The notes under the pieces are model-generated. The model worked only from the letters and a program-made list of their open reading frames with translations. It was not told where the DNA came from and did no database searches. This document shows positions 17,526-26,021 of a stretch of DNA of 64,000 bases, in pieces; within the stretch, counting starts at the first letter, position 1, and each line of letters opens with the position of its first letter. The position numbers were made by a program, and so were the translations under genes. Origin of the DNA: JAVBTT01 sp031556035 (lineage in GTDB: Bacteria; Bacillota; Clostridia; Oscillospirales; UBA929); contig JAVBTT010000023.1 of NCBI GenBank assembly GCA_031556035.1, positions 48,426 through 112,425 on the forward strand. The letters are read 5' to 3'.

Positions 17526-19331
17526 ATGAGAAATATGAAGGTAGCGTCGAAACTGATCTCGGGGTTTATGGTTCTGGCCATACTTTTGGTCATAGTTGGC
17601 GCAGTGGGAATACTTGGCATTTCCACCTTGAGGGATAACGGCAACCGGCTTTACGAGTCCAACGCGAAATCCATAATTTACATCGGCAATATCCAGATTA
17701 ACCTGGAGAAGCAGCGCATTTACGCGCGCGAGGCCATTTTCACGGCCTATGCCGGGCAACCTCTGAACGATATACAGAGCGATTTTGACAAGGCCGACTC
17801 CGAAATGAGGCAGCTGTTTGCCGACTATGAGAAAACGATTGAGGACGAGAGGGACGAAGGAGACTACCTGACGGCGAGGGACATATACCTCAACGAGTAT
17901 GTAAAGCAGAGCGAGCAGATCATGGCCCTCTGCGAAGCCCGGGACTCGTCCGCCGCCAGAGCCCTGCTGACTGGCGCGATGCGCGTCACCGTGGATAACA
18001 TGGTAAAGGGCTTCGAAGATGCGGCCGACAGAAATGAGACTCAGGCCCTGAACAGGGACACCGAAAACGCCAGCACCGCCCAAAAGATGACATGGCTCCA
18101 GGTCGGGATAATGCTGCTGGCCGTCATTGTCGCTGTTGTGCTGGGACTGTACAACGCGTCTATAATCGGGAAGCCCCTCGTAAAGCTCAAAGACATCATG
18201 ACCGAGGTGGGTGTATCCGGAAACCTCATTTTCACCGAGGAAACGAAGACCAGCTTCAGGGCCGCCGCGCAGTATAAGGATGAAATCGGCCAGCTCACCG
18301 GCGCGTTCTGTATGATGATGGACAGATTCCTCGCCTCCTCGCTCACAATGAGTCAGATTGCCGAGCGCGACCTGACCATGGATGTGACCGTGGCTTCGGA
18401 GCAGGATACGATGGGCGCCGCTCTAAAGAACACCGTCGACAACCTAAACGGCATGTTCTCCGAGATAAGCGCCGCCTCAATACAGGTCTCGACCGGCTCG
18501 AAGCAGGTCGCGGACGGCTCGCAGGCTCTTGCCCAGGGCAGCACCGAGCAGGCCGCGGCGGTGGAGCAGCTCAGCGCTTCGATATCCGAGATCGCTGAGA
18601 AGACCAGGGAGAACGCCGGACAGGCGGGCCGGGCAGCCTCGCTTGGCAACACGATCAAGGGCAGCGCGGAAAAGGGCAGCGCACAGATGAACCATATGAT
18701 GCAAGCGGTGCGCGAGATAAACGAGGCCAGCCAGAGCATTGGAAAGGTCATCGGGGTCATAGACAATATTGCTTTCCAGACCAATATACTTGCGCTCAAC
18801 GCTGCCGTCGAGGCGGCGCGCGCCGGGCAGCACGGCAAGGGCTTCGCGGTCGTTGCCGAAGAGGTCAGAAGCCTTGCCTCCAAGAGCGCGGACGCGGCCA
18901 AGGAGACCGCCTCCATGATCGCCAACTCCATCGAAAAGGCGGAGCTCGGCTCCCGAATAGCGCAGGAGACCGCGTCCTCCCTGTCCGAGATTGTCTCGGG
19001 CATCAACGAATCCAGCAGGATTGTTGGCGAGATCGCGAAATCCTCCGAGGAGCAGGCGCTGGCGATCGCGCAGATCAATAAGGGCATAGAGCAGGTCGCG
19101 CAGGTGGTGCAGCAGAACAGCGCCACCGCCGAGGAGAGCGCGGCCGCTTCCGAGGAGATGAGCGGGCAAAGCGCGCTTATGAACGATCTGGTGTCTCAGT
19201 TCAGGCTCAAAAACCAGCCCGCGCTGGCGGCTACGACCCGAGGCGGAAGATCCCGCAGGCTTGAGATGCCGGAGCGCGCCTCATACGCCCCCCCATCACA
19301 CGAATACGAGAACGATTACGGAAAATACTGA
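17526..19331 (+). CDS. Methyl-accepting chemotaxis protein
   Basis: Transmembrane chemoreceptor that controls CheA. Membrane segment 1 near residues 12-32, an extracellular four-helix-bundle sensor domain (about 33-190), membrane segment 2 near 196-215, HAMP, and a long coiled-coil signalling domain whose hairpin tip reads 'IDNIAFQTNILALNAAVEAA' and 'GFAVVAEEVRSLA'. 601 residues. AGGAGG lies 10 nt before the ATG. No other che or fla genes are in the window. A sigma-D-like promoter at 17375 suggests a motility regulon. The C-terminus shows no clear pentapeptide tether for CheR. Confidence 0.93.
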   Translation: MRNMKVASKLISGFMVLAILLVIVGAVGILGISTLRDNGNRLYESNAKSIIYIGNIQINLEKQRIYAREAIFTAYAGQPLNDIQSDFDKADSEMRQLFADYEKTIEDERDEGDYLTARDIYLNEYVKQSEQIMALCEARDSSAARALLTGAMRVTVDNMVKGFEDAADRNETQALNRDTENASTAQKMTWLQVGIMLLAVIVAVVLGLYNASIIGKPLVKLKDIMTEVGVSGNLIFTEETKTSFRAAAQYKDEIGQLTGAFCMMMDRFLASSLTMSQIAERDLTMDVTVASEQDTMGAALKNTVDNLNGMFSEISAASIQVSTGSKQVADGSQALAQGSTEQAAAVEQLSASISEIAEKTRENAGQAGRAASLGNTIKGSAEKGSAQMNHMMQAVREINEASQSIGKVIGVIDNIAFQTNILALNAAVEAARAGQHGKGFAVVAEEVRSLASKSADAAKETASMIANSIEKAELGSRIAQETASSLSEIVSGINESSRIVGEIAKSSEEQALAIAQINKGIEQVAQVVQQNSATAEESAAASEEMSGQSALMNDLVSQFRLKNQPALAATTRGGRSRRLEMPERASYAPPSHEYENDYGKY

Positions 19332-19343
19332 TAAACCCGGATA

Positions 19344-19380
19344 AATGTATCCCCGGGCCGAAAGGCCCGGGGATACATTT
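19344..19380 (+). terminator. GAAA-capped terminator after the chemoreceptor gene
   Basis: Perfect 16-bp stem AATGTATCCCCGGGCC / GGCCCGGGGATACATT with a GAAA tetraloop. Nearly the same hairpin recurs at 22027 after the radical SAM pair, with a paired T-A to G-C change. Confidence 0.85.
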
Positions 19381-19428
19381 CAGACCGATGACAAACGACA
19401 GTTTGTCTTCACTCTGATTTGCAAAGGC

Positions 19429-19457
19429 TTGTCACAGCAAATCTTTTCGATTATAAT
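19429..19457 (+). promoter_or_regulatory. Sigma-A promoter of the radical SAM pair
   Basis: TTGTCA (19429-19434), 17-nt spacer, TATAAT (19452-19457). The leader of about 60 nt has no visible open reading frame. Confidence 0.8.
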
Positions 19458-19525
19458 AATACCTGTTTATACTAATACCTGTCTAAAACCTGACGGTAAT
19501 TACAGGAGTAAACAGGGGGTCGGCC

Positions 19526-20773
19526 ATGAACCTTATAAAGCCGCTTCTGAACAGGGAGGCGCGGAGGAATCTGCTCTTTGCCCACAGGCTGTTTAACTCT
19601 GACCCAAATTATTCAATAGGGCGCTTTGTCGCGTATACGAACAAAGTGCTGAGAGGACGCAAGTTCAGGAAGAACCGCTTTACCTTTGGCGTGCCTCCGC
19701 TTGACTCCGCCGCCTTCCGAAGCTTTTTGCTCACCGCGAAATCGCGTGACGCCGCCTTTACCGACCTGGTTCTCAACCGCAAGAGGGCGCCCGACATTAT
19801 CTCCCTCGCCGTTACCGCCAGATGCCCGAACGACTGCGTTTATTGCAGCCTCACGGACGCGGGCGGCGAGGAGCTCACCACGGGCGAGTGGGTTAGCGTT
19901 GTTCATCAGGCGCAGGAGCTCGGGAGCTGCCTGATTGAGTTTACGGGCGGAGAGCCTCTCACGCGGACGGATCTTGAGGACATTATACGCAGCGTCGACG
20001 AGCGCAGCCGTACCCTTGTCGCCACCAGCGGACAGGGGTTTACGCCTGTCCGCGCCCGCTCGCTCAAGGCGGCTGGCCTGGACATCGTTATGGTCAGCCT
20101 TGATTCACCCGATCTGGACAAAAACGCCCTCACGCGCGGCCCGGAGCTCTACGGCGTTGCGCTGGAGGCTATAAAAAACGCGCTGTCCATGGGACTGTAC
20201 ACCGTTATCAGCGCGCTGCTGCCCAGGCAGGATATCAGCGAGGAGCATGTTTTCAGGCTTTGCTCCTTCGCGGAGGGGATGGGCGCGGACGAACTGCTGC
20301 TGGTCAAGCCCATCCCGGCGGGAAAGCTAAGGTCGCGAGAGGCGCGGGCGGATTTGTTTTTTGACCATGAGGCCCTTGAATTCCTGGAGAGCATATGCAG
20401 CAAGGCGTCGAGGCGTTTTCACAAGCTCAATATATGTTCGACCGCGCTGATGGAATGCGCGGAGCGAACCGGCTGCGCGGGCGGAGCGCAGCTTACCCAT
20501 ATAAGCTCCACGGGGGAGCTGTTCCCCTGTGACTTTCTTCCGCTGTCCTTCGGCAACGTGCTCGTCGAGCCGCTGACCGAGCTTTGGCCTGAAATGAACG
20601 AGGTGATGGGTATACCTAAACGCAACTGCATGTGCTATACCCTGATGGATGCTTTGCTTGCCGGCGACCTGCCCATTGCGAGGGAGCGGTCTGTGGATCT
20701 GTGCGGCGCCATAAGGGAAACCGAATACCCGGGGTTTTACAGGAGCTTCTTAGAGGGACGCGGACATGCTTGA
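19526..20773 (+). CDS. Radical SAM protein with SPASM-like C-terminus (first of tandem pair)
   Basis: Predicted S-adenosylmethionine radical enzyme, substrate unknown. The CX3CX2C iron-sulfur motif is intact: C100, C104, C107 in 'ARCPNDCVYC'. A glycine-rich SAM contact 'EFTGGEPLTR' follows. The C-terminal part has a SPASM/twitch-like cysteine set including 'GCAGG', 'STGELFPCDF' and 'CMC'. The N-terminal ~95 residues are not part of the usual core. AGGGGGTCGGCC precedes the ATG. The last 8 bases overlap the next gene, a diverged paralogue of equal length (415 residues). No precursor peptide gene was seen. Confidence 0.85.
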   Translation: MNLIKPLLNREARRNLLFAHRLFNSDPNYSIGRFVAYTNKVLRGRKFRKNRFTFGVPPLDSAAFRSFLLTAKSRDAAFTDLVLNRKRAPDIISLAVTARCPNDCVYCSLTDAGGEELTTGEWVSVVHQAQELGSCLIEFTGGEPLTRTDLEDIIRSVDERSRTLVATSGQGFTPVRARSLKAAGLDIVMVSLDSPDLDKNALTRGPELYGVALEAIKNALSMGLYTVISALLPRQDISEEHVFRLCSFAEGMGADELLLVKPIPAGKLRSREARADLFFDHEALEFLESICSKASRRFHKLNICSTALMECAERTGCAGGAQLTHISSTGELFPCDFLPLSFGNVLVEPLTELWPEMNEVMGIPKRNCMCYTLMDALLAGDLPIARERSVDLCGAIRETEYPGFYRSFLEGRGHA

Positions 20774-22013
20774 CATAATAAAGACCGCCCTAAGGGCCGA
20801 GAACAGGAGGTTTTTCCGGACTGTTCACCGAAAGTTCAGGGAGGACGCAAATTATTCGCTCCTCAATCTTTTCCGTACATTCTGTCACTTCGGCAAGGAC
20901 AATAAAATCACGGTTTTCAACAACCGGCTTGTGATGGGCTTCGTTATTCCCCCCATCCCCTCAAAGCCGTTTATGACATATTTGAATGCCACAAGGAATG
21001 ACGGCGGCCTTTTTACGCAGAACGCGCTGCTGCAAAAGACCGCTCCGCTCACCTTCAGCCTGGGGGTGACAAGCCGTTGCGGCTACAACTACTTATATTG
21101 CAGCGCGAAGGGTCGACAGGGCGGCGAGGAGCTCACCACGGGCGAGTGGGTTAGCGTGATCCGTACTCTGCAGGACATGGGAACGGCGGTTCTCTCTTTT
21201 ACGGGAGGGGAACCGCTTCTGAGAGAAGACCTCGAAGAGCTCATCGGCTCGGTGGATGATCGCTCCATGTGCATTCTGTTTACATCCGGGCAGGGGCTGA
21301 CCCGCGAAAAGGCCAGCGCCCTCAGGCGCGCCGGACTGTATGGCGTTACAATCAGCCTTGACAGCTGTGATCAAAGCGAGCAGAACCGGCGACGCGGATC
21401 GGATGACGCGTACAGCAACGCCATCTCCGGCGTTAATAACGCCCTGCTGGCGGGACTTTACACCTGTGTCTCCTGCGTGGTAACCAGGGACATGCTGAAT
21501 AAGAAGGTCTTGTTTCGCACACTGGCGTTTTTCGAGAGGTTGAAGGCGCAGGAGGTCATCCTGATACCTCCGTTCAATTCGGGCCGGTGGATGGGAAAAG
21601 ATGACGAGTTCTACACGCGCGGGGAGAGGGAGGCGTTCGTCAGACTCTGCAGAGCTTGCAACCGCAGGTTTAAGCATCTGAAGGTCAGCTCGGAGCTGAA
21701 CAACTGCAGCACTGAGCATTTCGGCTGTGCCGCCGGTGTGCAGCACTCGCATATCAGTCCGGTCGGCGAGCTGTACCCCTGTGAGATCGCTCCGATGTCC
21801 TTTGGCAGCATATGCTCCGGAGATCTGAAGGCCTTGTGGGGAAAAATGAGGGATGCCGTCGGAACGCCGCATCTCCGCTGTCTCGCGGACGAAGTCTTTT
21901 GCGGCATGAGCGGCGAATCGCTGCCCCTGAGTCCTGAGAGATCCATGGATGTCTGCGCCTCGTGCAGGCCCGCTTCGCTGCCGGCCTTTTACAGAAAGCT
22001 GATGGGCGGGTAA
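20766..22013 (+). CDS. Radical SAM paralogue lacking the middle cluster cysteine (possible pseudoenzyme)
   Basis: Same length and layout as the preceding gene, about one-third similar by eye, with the glycine motif 'SFTGGEPLLRED' and C-terminal cysteines ('GCAAG', 'PVGELYPCEI', 'CASC'). The cluster motif reads CGYNYLYC: C105 and C112 remain, but Y109 (codon TAC at 21090-21092) replaces the second cysteine. A normal [4Fe-4S]-SAM site therefore seems unlikely. It is otherwise intact with no stop or frameshift, so it is retained as a protein. It may be a non-catalytic partner of the first enzyme. A 39-nt block is identical between the two genes. Confidence 0.82.
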   Translation: MLDIIKTALRAENRRFFRTVHRKFREDANYSLLNLFRTFCHFGKDNKITVFNNRLVMGFVIPPIPSKPFMTYLNATRNDGGLFTQNALLQKTAPLTFSLGVTSRCGYNYLYCSAKGRQGGEELTTGEWVSVIRTLQDMGTAVLSFTGGEPLLREDLEELIGSVDDRSMCILFTSGQGLTREKASALRRAGLYGVTISLDSCDQSEQNRRRGSDDAYSNAISGVNNALLAGLYTCVSCVVTRDMLNKKVLFRTLAFFERLKAQEVILIPPFNSGRWMGKDDEFYTRGEREAFVRLCRACNRRFKHLKVSSELNNCSTEHFGCAAGVQHSHISPVGELYPCEIAPMSFGSICSGDLKALWGKMRDAVGTPHLRCLADEVFCGMSGESLPLSPERSMDVCASCRPASLPAFYRKLMGG

Positions 22014-22026
22014 TATAAACCCGGAT

Positions 22027-22066
22027 AAAGGTATCCCCGGGCCGAAAGGCCCGGGGATACCTTTTT
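22027..22066 (+). terminator. GAAA-capped terminator after the radical SAM pair
   Basis: Stem AAAGGTATCCCCGGGCC / GGCCCGGGGATACCTTT with GAAA loop and trailing T run. Twin of the terminator at 19344; it also faces the convergent divIVA gene. Confidence 0.88.
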
Positions 22067-22069
22067 AAA

Positions 22070-22894
22070 CTATTTAGCCCTCTTTGCTTTCGCGGGAGCG
22101 GCCTCGGGGCCGAACTGCTTTTCAAGGTCAGGGAAGTCGAATTTGGGGCGAGGCACCTCGGTGTCCTGCTCTCTCTCCCATATGTCCTCGTCAAGAGTGC
22201 CCGGCGCGAAACTCACCTCGAAGCTCTCCAATATCTCCTCCTGCTTTTTGCGCAGATCGTCTATGGAAACCGCAGTCACCCCGTCCGGCTTTTCCAGGTT
22301 GAACTGAAGGGTGCTGGCCTGGAGGTCGGTTGTTACATCCTCCGGCTCTCCTGCCTCCTCCAGTTCGGGCGCCAGGGACAGGCCAATGGCCTGAACCGTC
22401 TCCTGGATGGCCGCATCGCGCTTTTGCCTGGGGGAATCCTTTATCTCCATGTCCGGGATCATGGACAGCTTGTCCATCTGGGAGGAGTAGAGCTCCCTCA
22501 GCGCAGAGACAAAGGTCACTGTCTGCTCGCGGGCCAGCTCTAGGCGCTTTTCCTCGTTGGACACCTCGGCGGCAAGCTTATCCCTGCGGGCGTTCAGCTC
22601 CCCGGTGGCCTCGTCCATAAGGCGGGAAACCTGGCCCCTCGTGTCCTCCAGCTCCTTTTCCGCCTGGCGCTTTATCGCCAGATAAGCCTGGCGTATCGAA
22701 TCGTCGTTCTCACGGTACTCCTCAATCTTTTCAACGAGCACCTTCATCTTGTTTTTGAGCACCGCGTTTTCCTTGAACAGGTTGGTGTAATCGCCTGTCA
22801 CGATCTCAAGGAACTCGTCCACCGCAGCCATGTCATAGCCGCCGACAAACGCCTGCTTGAATTTCTTCTCCTGAACCTCCTGCGGTGTAAGCAC
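22070..22894 (-). CDS. divIVA: DivIVA-domain cell-division/polarity protein
   Basis: Coiled-coil scaffold that binds curved membrane at division sites and poles. GTG start after GGGAGGG. The N-terminal DivIVA motif 'LTPQEVQEKKFKQAFVGGYD' is followed by 'VDEFLEIVTGDY' and long coiled coils (about residues 30-160). The remaining ~110 residues are acidic and low-complexity. At 274 residues it is longer than Bacillus DivIVA. It follows sepF and yggS in the same direction; the ylmG and ylmH genes of the Bacillus cluster are missing. Confidence 0.9.
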   Translation of the reverse strand: MLTPQEVQEKKFKQAFVGGYDMAAVDEFLEIVTGDYTNLFKENAVLKNKMKVLVEKIEEYRENDDSIRQAYLAIKRQAEKELEDTRGQVSRLMDEATGELNARRDKLAAEVSNEEKRLELAREQTVTFVSALRELYSSQMDKLSMIPDMEIKDSPRQKRDAAIQETVQAIGLSLAPELEEAGEPEDVTTDLQASTLQFNLEKPDGVTAVSIDDLRKKQEEILESFEVSFAPGTLDEDIWEREQDTEVPRPKFDFPDLEKQFGPEAAPAKAKRAK

Positions 22895-22930
22895 AATAAA
22901 GCCCTCCCGTCATTCGCGGTGTTTCTATGC

Positions 22931-22965
22931 TGTCAAGCTGCGCTCGGCATGTCGCTCCGCTCTTC
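22931..22965 (-). repeat. Family A element remnant, copy 5
   Basis: Minus-strand remnant in which GAAGAGCGGAGCGACATG is fused to CGCAGCTTGACA, i.e. the two ends of the element with the middle deleted. It lies between sepF and divIVA. Confidence 0.6.
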
Positions 22966-23024
22966 TATACGAAAGCGCGGGCAGCGTTAACTGCCCGCGT
23001 GTCCGCGGTCATATATTCCAAGTG

Positions 23025-23462
23025 TTATACGTACCAGCCGTTGCTCTCCAGCTCATCCATCAGGTCGCCGCCCATGATGTCGACATTGTAGGGGGTGATT
23101 ATGTACGTATTGCGGGCCACCGGCTTGATTTTGCCGCCCTGGGAGTAAACAACCCCGGATAGAAAATCCACCAGACGGCGTATCGCGTCCCGGTTGGCCT
23201 TTTCCAGGTTGAGCACCACCGTGCGCCTGTCGCGCAGATGGTCGGCTATGTCCGAAGCGCTCTCGAAGTGCTCCGGTTGCACAAGCACCACCTGCAGCTG
23301 GGTGGTGGTGTGTATGTTGAGAACCTTGCCGCTTTTGCTGGTGTCCGCCTCGGAGGTAGCCGCACGCTGGCGCGGCTGCTGCGGAGGGAACTCGGGGTAT
23401 TCCTCCGGTTCGTCGTCCGGCTCAAATTTCGTAAGTCTCTTCAGTTCGTCAAGAAAGCCCAT
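23025..23462 (-). CDS. sepF: Cell division protein SepF
   Basis: Cytoplasmic FtsZ-binding protein that aligns and anchors the Z-ring. The start chosen is MGFLDELKRLTKF, which has AGGAGG 6 nt upstream; upstream in-frame ATGs overlap or precede that site. The N-terminal amphipathic helix is a membrane anchor. A Pro/acidic linker (about 16-55) is followed by the SepF core with 'DRRTVVLNLEKANRDAIRR' and 'FLSGVVYSQGGKIKPVA'. 145 residues is typical. A hairpin GCGGGCAG/CTGCCCGC (22978-23002) follows the stop. Confidence 0.94.
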   Translation of the reverse strand: MGFLDELKRLTKFEPDDEPEEYPEFPPQQPRQRAATSEADTSKSGKVLNIHTTTQLQVVLVQPEHFESASDIADHLRDRRTVVLNLEKANRDAIRRLVDFLSGVVYSQGGKIKPVARNTYIITPYNVDIMGGDLMDELESNGWYV

Positions 23463-23513
23463 AGCCATCCTCCTGCTTTTGTGCTGCTGCACGTACATCC
23501 GTGTATGCCGCGT

Positions 23514-24218
23514 CTATGCCCGCGGCCCGAATATCGCGCTGCCGACCCTGACGAGGGTGGAGCCGCATCTGACCGCCGCGGCGTAATCGCCGCTCATCCC
23601 CATTGAGAGTATATCGAACCTCGGGGTGAATTTTCCCACAATGGTATTATCACAGAATTCTCTTGTTATGTCAACATAAAGTTGCTTCATTTTCAAAAAA
23701 GAATTTACAGAGTCTTCCTCACTCAGGCCAAATGGCGGTATGCACATAAGCCCGCGCACCCTTGCGCTTGACATTGCGCGAAGCTCACTAAGCGGCAGCG
23801 CGTCCGGCTCCGGAGGAAAGCCGCTTTTCGATGCCTCAAGCCCTATATTGATTTCAAGCAGTATGTCCTGCACAATATCTTGCGCTTTCGCGCACCTGTC
23901 TATCTCCAGAGCGAGCGCCAGGGAGTCCACTGAGTGTATCAGCGCGGCCTTCCCGACAACCTGCCTGACCTTGTTGCGCTGAAGGACGCCGATAAAGTGA
24001 AGCGGAGCGCCCCGGTACGCGTCGAGCTTTTGCAGCATTTCCTGCACCCTGTTTTCGCCGCACGCGTCCACTCCTGCGGCTATTGCCTCCCGTATTCTGT
24101 CAACCGGCTGTGTCTTTGTGGCCGCGAGCAGCGTGACCTCCTCCGGACGCCTTCCGGAGGCAAGCGCCGCCCTCGCTAATTCCGACCTTATGCGGGCGAT
24201 GTTCCCGGCTGTTGACAT
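23514..24218 (-). CDS. yggS: YggS/YlmE-family pyridoxal-phosphate homeostasis protein
   Basis: PLP-binding protein without enzyme activity in known members; it buffers PLP and amino acid pools. TIM-barrel fold with the PLP lysine at K35 ('LLAATKTQP'), 'GENRVQE', 'HFIGVLQRNKVR' and 'LSMGMSGDYAAAVRCGSTLVRVGSAIFG'. The start MSTAGNIARIRS was chosen because GGAG lies 10 nt upstream; the longer frame runs into repeat DNA. 234 residues. Upstream of sepF and divIVA as in many Firmicutes. Confidence 0.94.
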   Translation of the reverse strand: MSTAGNIARIRSELARAALASGRRPEEVTLLAATKTQPVDRIREAIAAGVDACGENRVQEMLQKLDAYRGAPLHFIGVLQRNKVRQVVGKAALIHSVDSLALALEIDRCAKAQDIVQDILLEINIGLEASKSGFPPEPDALPLSELRAMSSARVRGLMCIPPFGLSEEDSVNSFLKMKQLYVDITREFCDNTIVGKFTPRFDILSMGMSGDYAAAVRCGSTLVRVGSAIFGPRA

Positions 24219-24237
24219 GGCATGAGCGCTCCTTTCG

Positions 24238-24262
24238 ACACGCGGGGGCTCCGCACTTCTTG
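24238..24262 (-). repeat. Family A element, partial tandem copy
   Basis: The 5' end (GAAGTGCGGAGCCCCCGCGTG) directly follows the full copy at 24264-24418 and lies just upstream of yggS. Confidence 0.7.
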
Positions 24263-24263
24263 T

Positions 24264-24418
24264 TGTCAAGCTCCCGCCGGGCTACCGCTCCGGCTTTGGC
24301 TTCCGGGGCCTGCTGGCCCCTGCGCCAAACGCCTGCGCTTTGTTCAAAAATAACCCTGCGCGTGCCCGCTTTGCGGCCATGCTCGGTTTATTTTGGAACC
24401 CGCCCGACTTCGCTCTTC
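24264..24418 (-). repeat. Family A structured element, copy 6
   Basis: Begins on the last base of the stop codon of the HlyD-like gene. Closing stem GTCGGGC/GCCCGGC. Helix II around 24343-24355 with 24385-24398. Helix III TTTGGC/GCCAAA is kept, while its inner arm is GGGGCC (24305-24310)/GGCCCC (24315-24320), unlike the GTCCGC/GCGGAC of copy 2. Confidence 0.88.
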
Positions 24419-25629
24419 TAACGTATTACCTTCCCGTCGTACAGCTCCTTGCCGGCGATTATCATCTCGTCGCCAGGGAGCAGGTTTTTGGAGCTCCCGG
24501 GCCTGTACTCCACCAGGAAGAAGTTCTCCCTGTCGACGCCGTGCAGGATGGTAACCGGCTTTCTCTTCACCTGGGACAGAACAACGCAATAGACGAACGT
24601 ACCCTCCCCGTCGCTGCGCATTGCCTCCTTGGGGACGCGTATCCCCTCGCTCTGGGACAGTATTATTTCTCCGGACAGCCTTCGCGAGGATACTACGCGC
24701 GACAGCTCCTCGGCGCACGAAAAAACGACCCTGCATACGCCGCCCTGACCTTTATCAACCGAATCCACCGTCATGGGGTGCTCGAAAGCGCCGTCAAACC
24801 TCATGTCGGCGCGATTGCCCGCGGCTGGCGCGGCATCCTCAGGAAGCTCAGTTACAAGATACCACTTCATGCCGTATACCAGTTTTCCCTTGTCCCGCAC
24901 CGGGGCAATTTGCGGCCTTTTAAGCAGGCTCTCCAGCTCTTCCGGCGTGAGCCCGTCCATGCTTTGCGGGGTTAATGTCTCCTCAAGCCCGTCCGTGTTA
25001 GGGGAAAACACGCCTGCGGCGGGCGCGCGCACCTGGCCGGAGGCCTCCGACGCCTGCTGTCTCAGGGACTCCGCCTGTAGCCTGAGGCTCTCAATGGTCT
25101 CCGGAAGACCGTCCAGATTGCCGAAGGCGTATTCCCTGCGGAACAGCGACGATTTCAGGGCCAGCGCTTGCTCCCTGGCCGCATAGACCTGCCCGTCCGC
25201 GGCGCATGACATTATCCCGGCGAGGCTTTCGCGTATCTCCCCTTCGAGGTTGGTCGCGTCAGCGGAGGAGGCGCTGTGTGACGCTATATATTCAAGCTGC
25301 TCAAGCCGAGCCTCAACAGCGCGAATATCCTCATTCAGCCGCATGGCCGAGGAATCGGGGTAGGTGACGGCAATGACCTGGCTCCTGGCCACCTTTTCGC
25401 CCTCAGCCACCTTGAATTCCATAAAGCCGGAGGGCAACTCAATGGCGGCCTCGTCCCGGACCACAAGCCCGGAAAAGGCCGCCGTTTCTTCCGTTTTATA
25501 GAGAATAGCGGTTTGTGTGCGCACAGGTACAGTCAGCGCGGAGACCACGTGATAGCCCATGTACGCGACCACAAAGGCGCATATGGCCAGCATAACAATA
25601 CGCGTGACCCAAACGCCCTGATTTTTCAT
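24418..25629 (-). CDS. HlyD-like membrane-anchored adaptor protein
   Basis: Single-pass protein, membrane segment residues about 10-30 ('IVMLAICAFVVAYMGYHVV'), then a biotinyl-lipoyl-like half motif ('FSGLVVRDEAAIELPSGFMEF'), a central helical hairpin (about 95-190), the second half motif ('GQVRAPAAGVFSP') and a C-terminal beta-barrel region. This is the layout of HlyD/MFP-type adaptors, but no transporter gene accompanies it. Clostridia often have such a gene next to yggS-sepF, so a role at the division site is possible. 403 residues; function unproven. Confidence 0.72.
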   Translation of the reverse strand: MKNQGVWVTRIVMLAICAFVVAYMGYHVVSALTVPVRTQTAILYKTEETAAFSGLVVRDEAAIELPSGFMEFKVAEGEKVARSQVIAVTYPDSSAMRLNEDIRAVEARLEQLEYIASHSASSADATNLEGEIRESLAGIMSCAADGQVYAAREQALALKSSLFRREYAFGNLDGLPETIESLRLQAESLRQQASEASGQVRAPAAGVFSPNTDGLEETLTPQSMDGLTPEELESLLKRPQIAPVRDKGKLVYGMKWYLVTELPEDAAPAAGNRADMRFDGAFEHPMTVDSVDKGQGGVCRVVFSCAEELSRVVSSRRLSGEIILSQSEGIRVPKEAMRSDGEGTFVYCVVLSQVKRKPVTILHGVDRENFFLVEYRPGSSKNLLPGDEMIIAGKELYDGKVIR

Positions 25630-25695
25630 CTATAACCATACCTTTCCAGAAGTCGCAGGAGAGAACGCGCGGGCGCGGCCCGCCGTCCCGCCGGG

Positions 25696-25962
25696 TTATA
25701 CCAGTCTCTCGGCAGGAGGGGCCTCGGCCCCCGCGACGGCTTCCTCAGTGATCTTTATCGGACGCGCGGGACAGACGGTGGATATGGCGGACTTGTAGAT
25801 GAGCTGCTGCTTGCCGTCACTGTCGACCACCACCGTAAAGTTGTCGAAGCCGCGAACGATCCCCTTGATCTGGAATCCGTTGACGAGAAATACTGTGACC
25901 GGAATCCTGTCGCGCCGCGCCGCGTTTAAAAACAGATCCTGAAGATTGACGCTTTTCTGCAT
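25696..25962 (-). CDS. hfq: RNA chaperone Hfq
   Basis: Hexameric Sm-like chaperone for small RNAs. The start MQKSVNLQDLFLNAARRDR has GGAGG 8 nt upstream. Sm1 'VTVFLVNGFQIKGIVRGFDNFTVVV' region and Sm2 'LIYKSAISTV' are present. It has Cys-Pro where most Hfq have a His-Pro-like end to Sm2, and a short C-terminal tail. 88 residues. Downstream of miaA as in many bacteria. Confidence 0.95.
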   Translation of the reverse strand: MQKSVNLQDLFLNAARRDRIPVTVFLVNGFQIKGIVRGFDNFTVVVDSDGKQQLIYKSAISTVCPARPIKITEEAVAGAEAPPAERLV

Positions 25963-26021
25963 TGCAAATTCCTCCATACTCTATATATTTTGCATACTCC
26001 CAAATACCCTAACGCATTATA

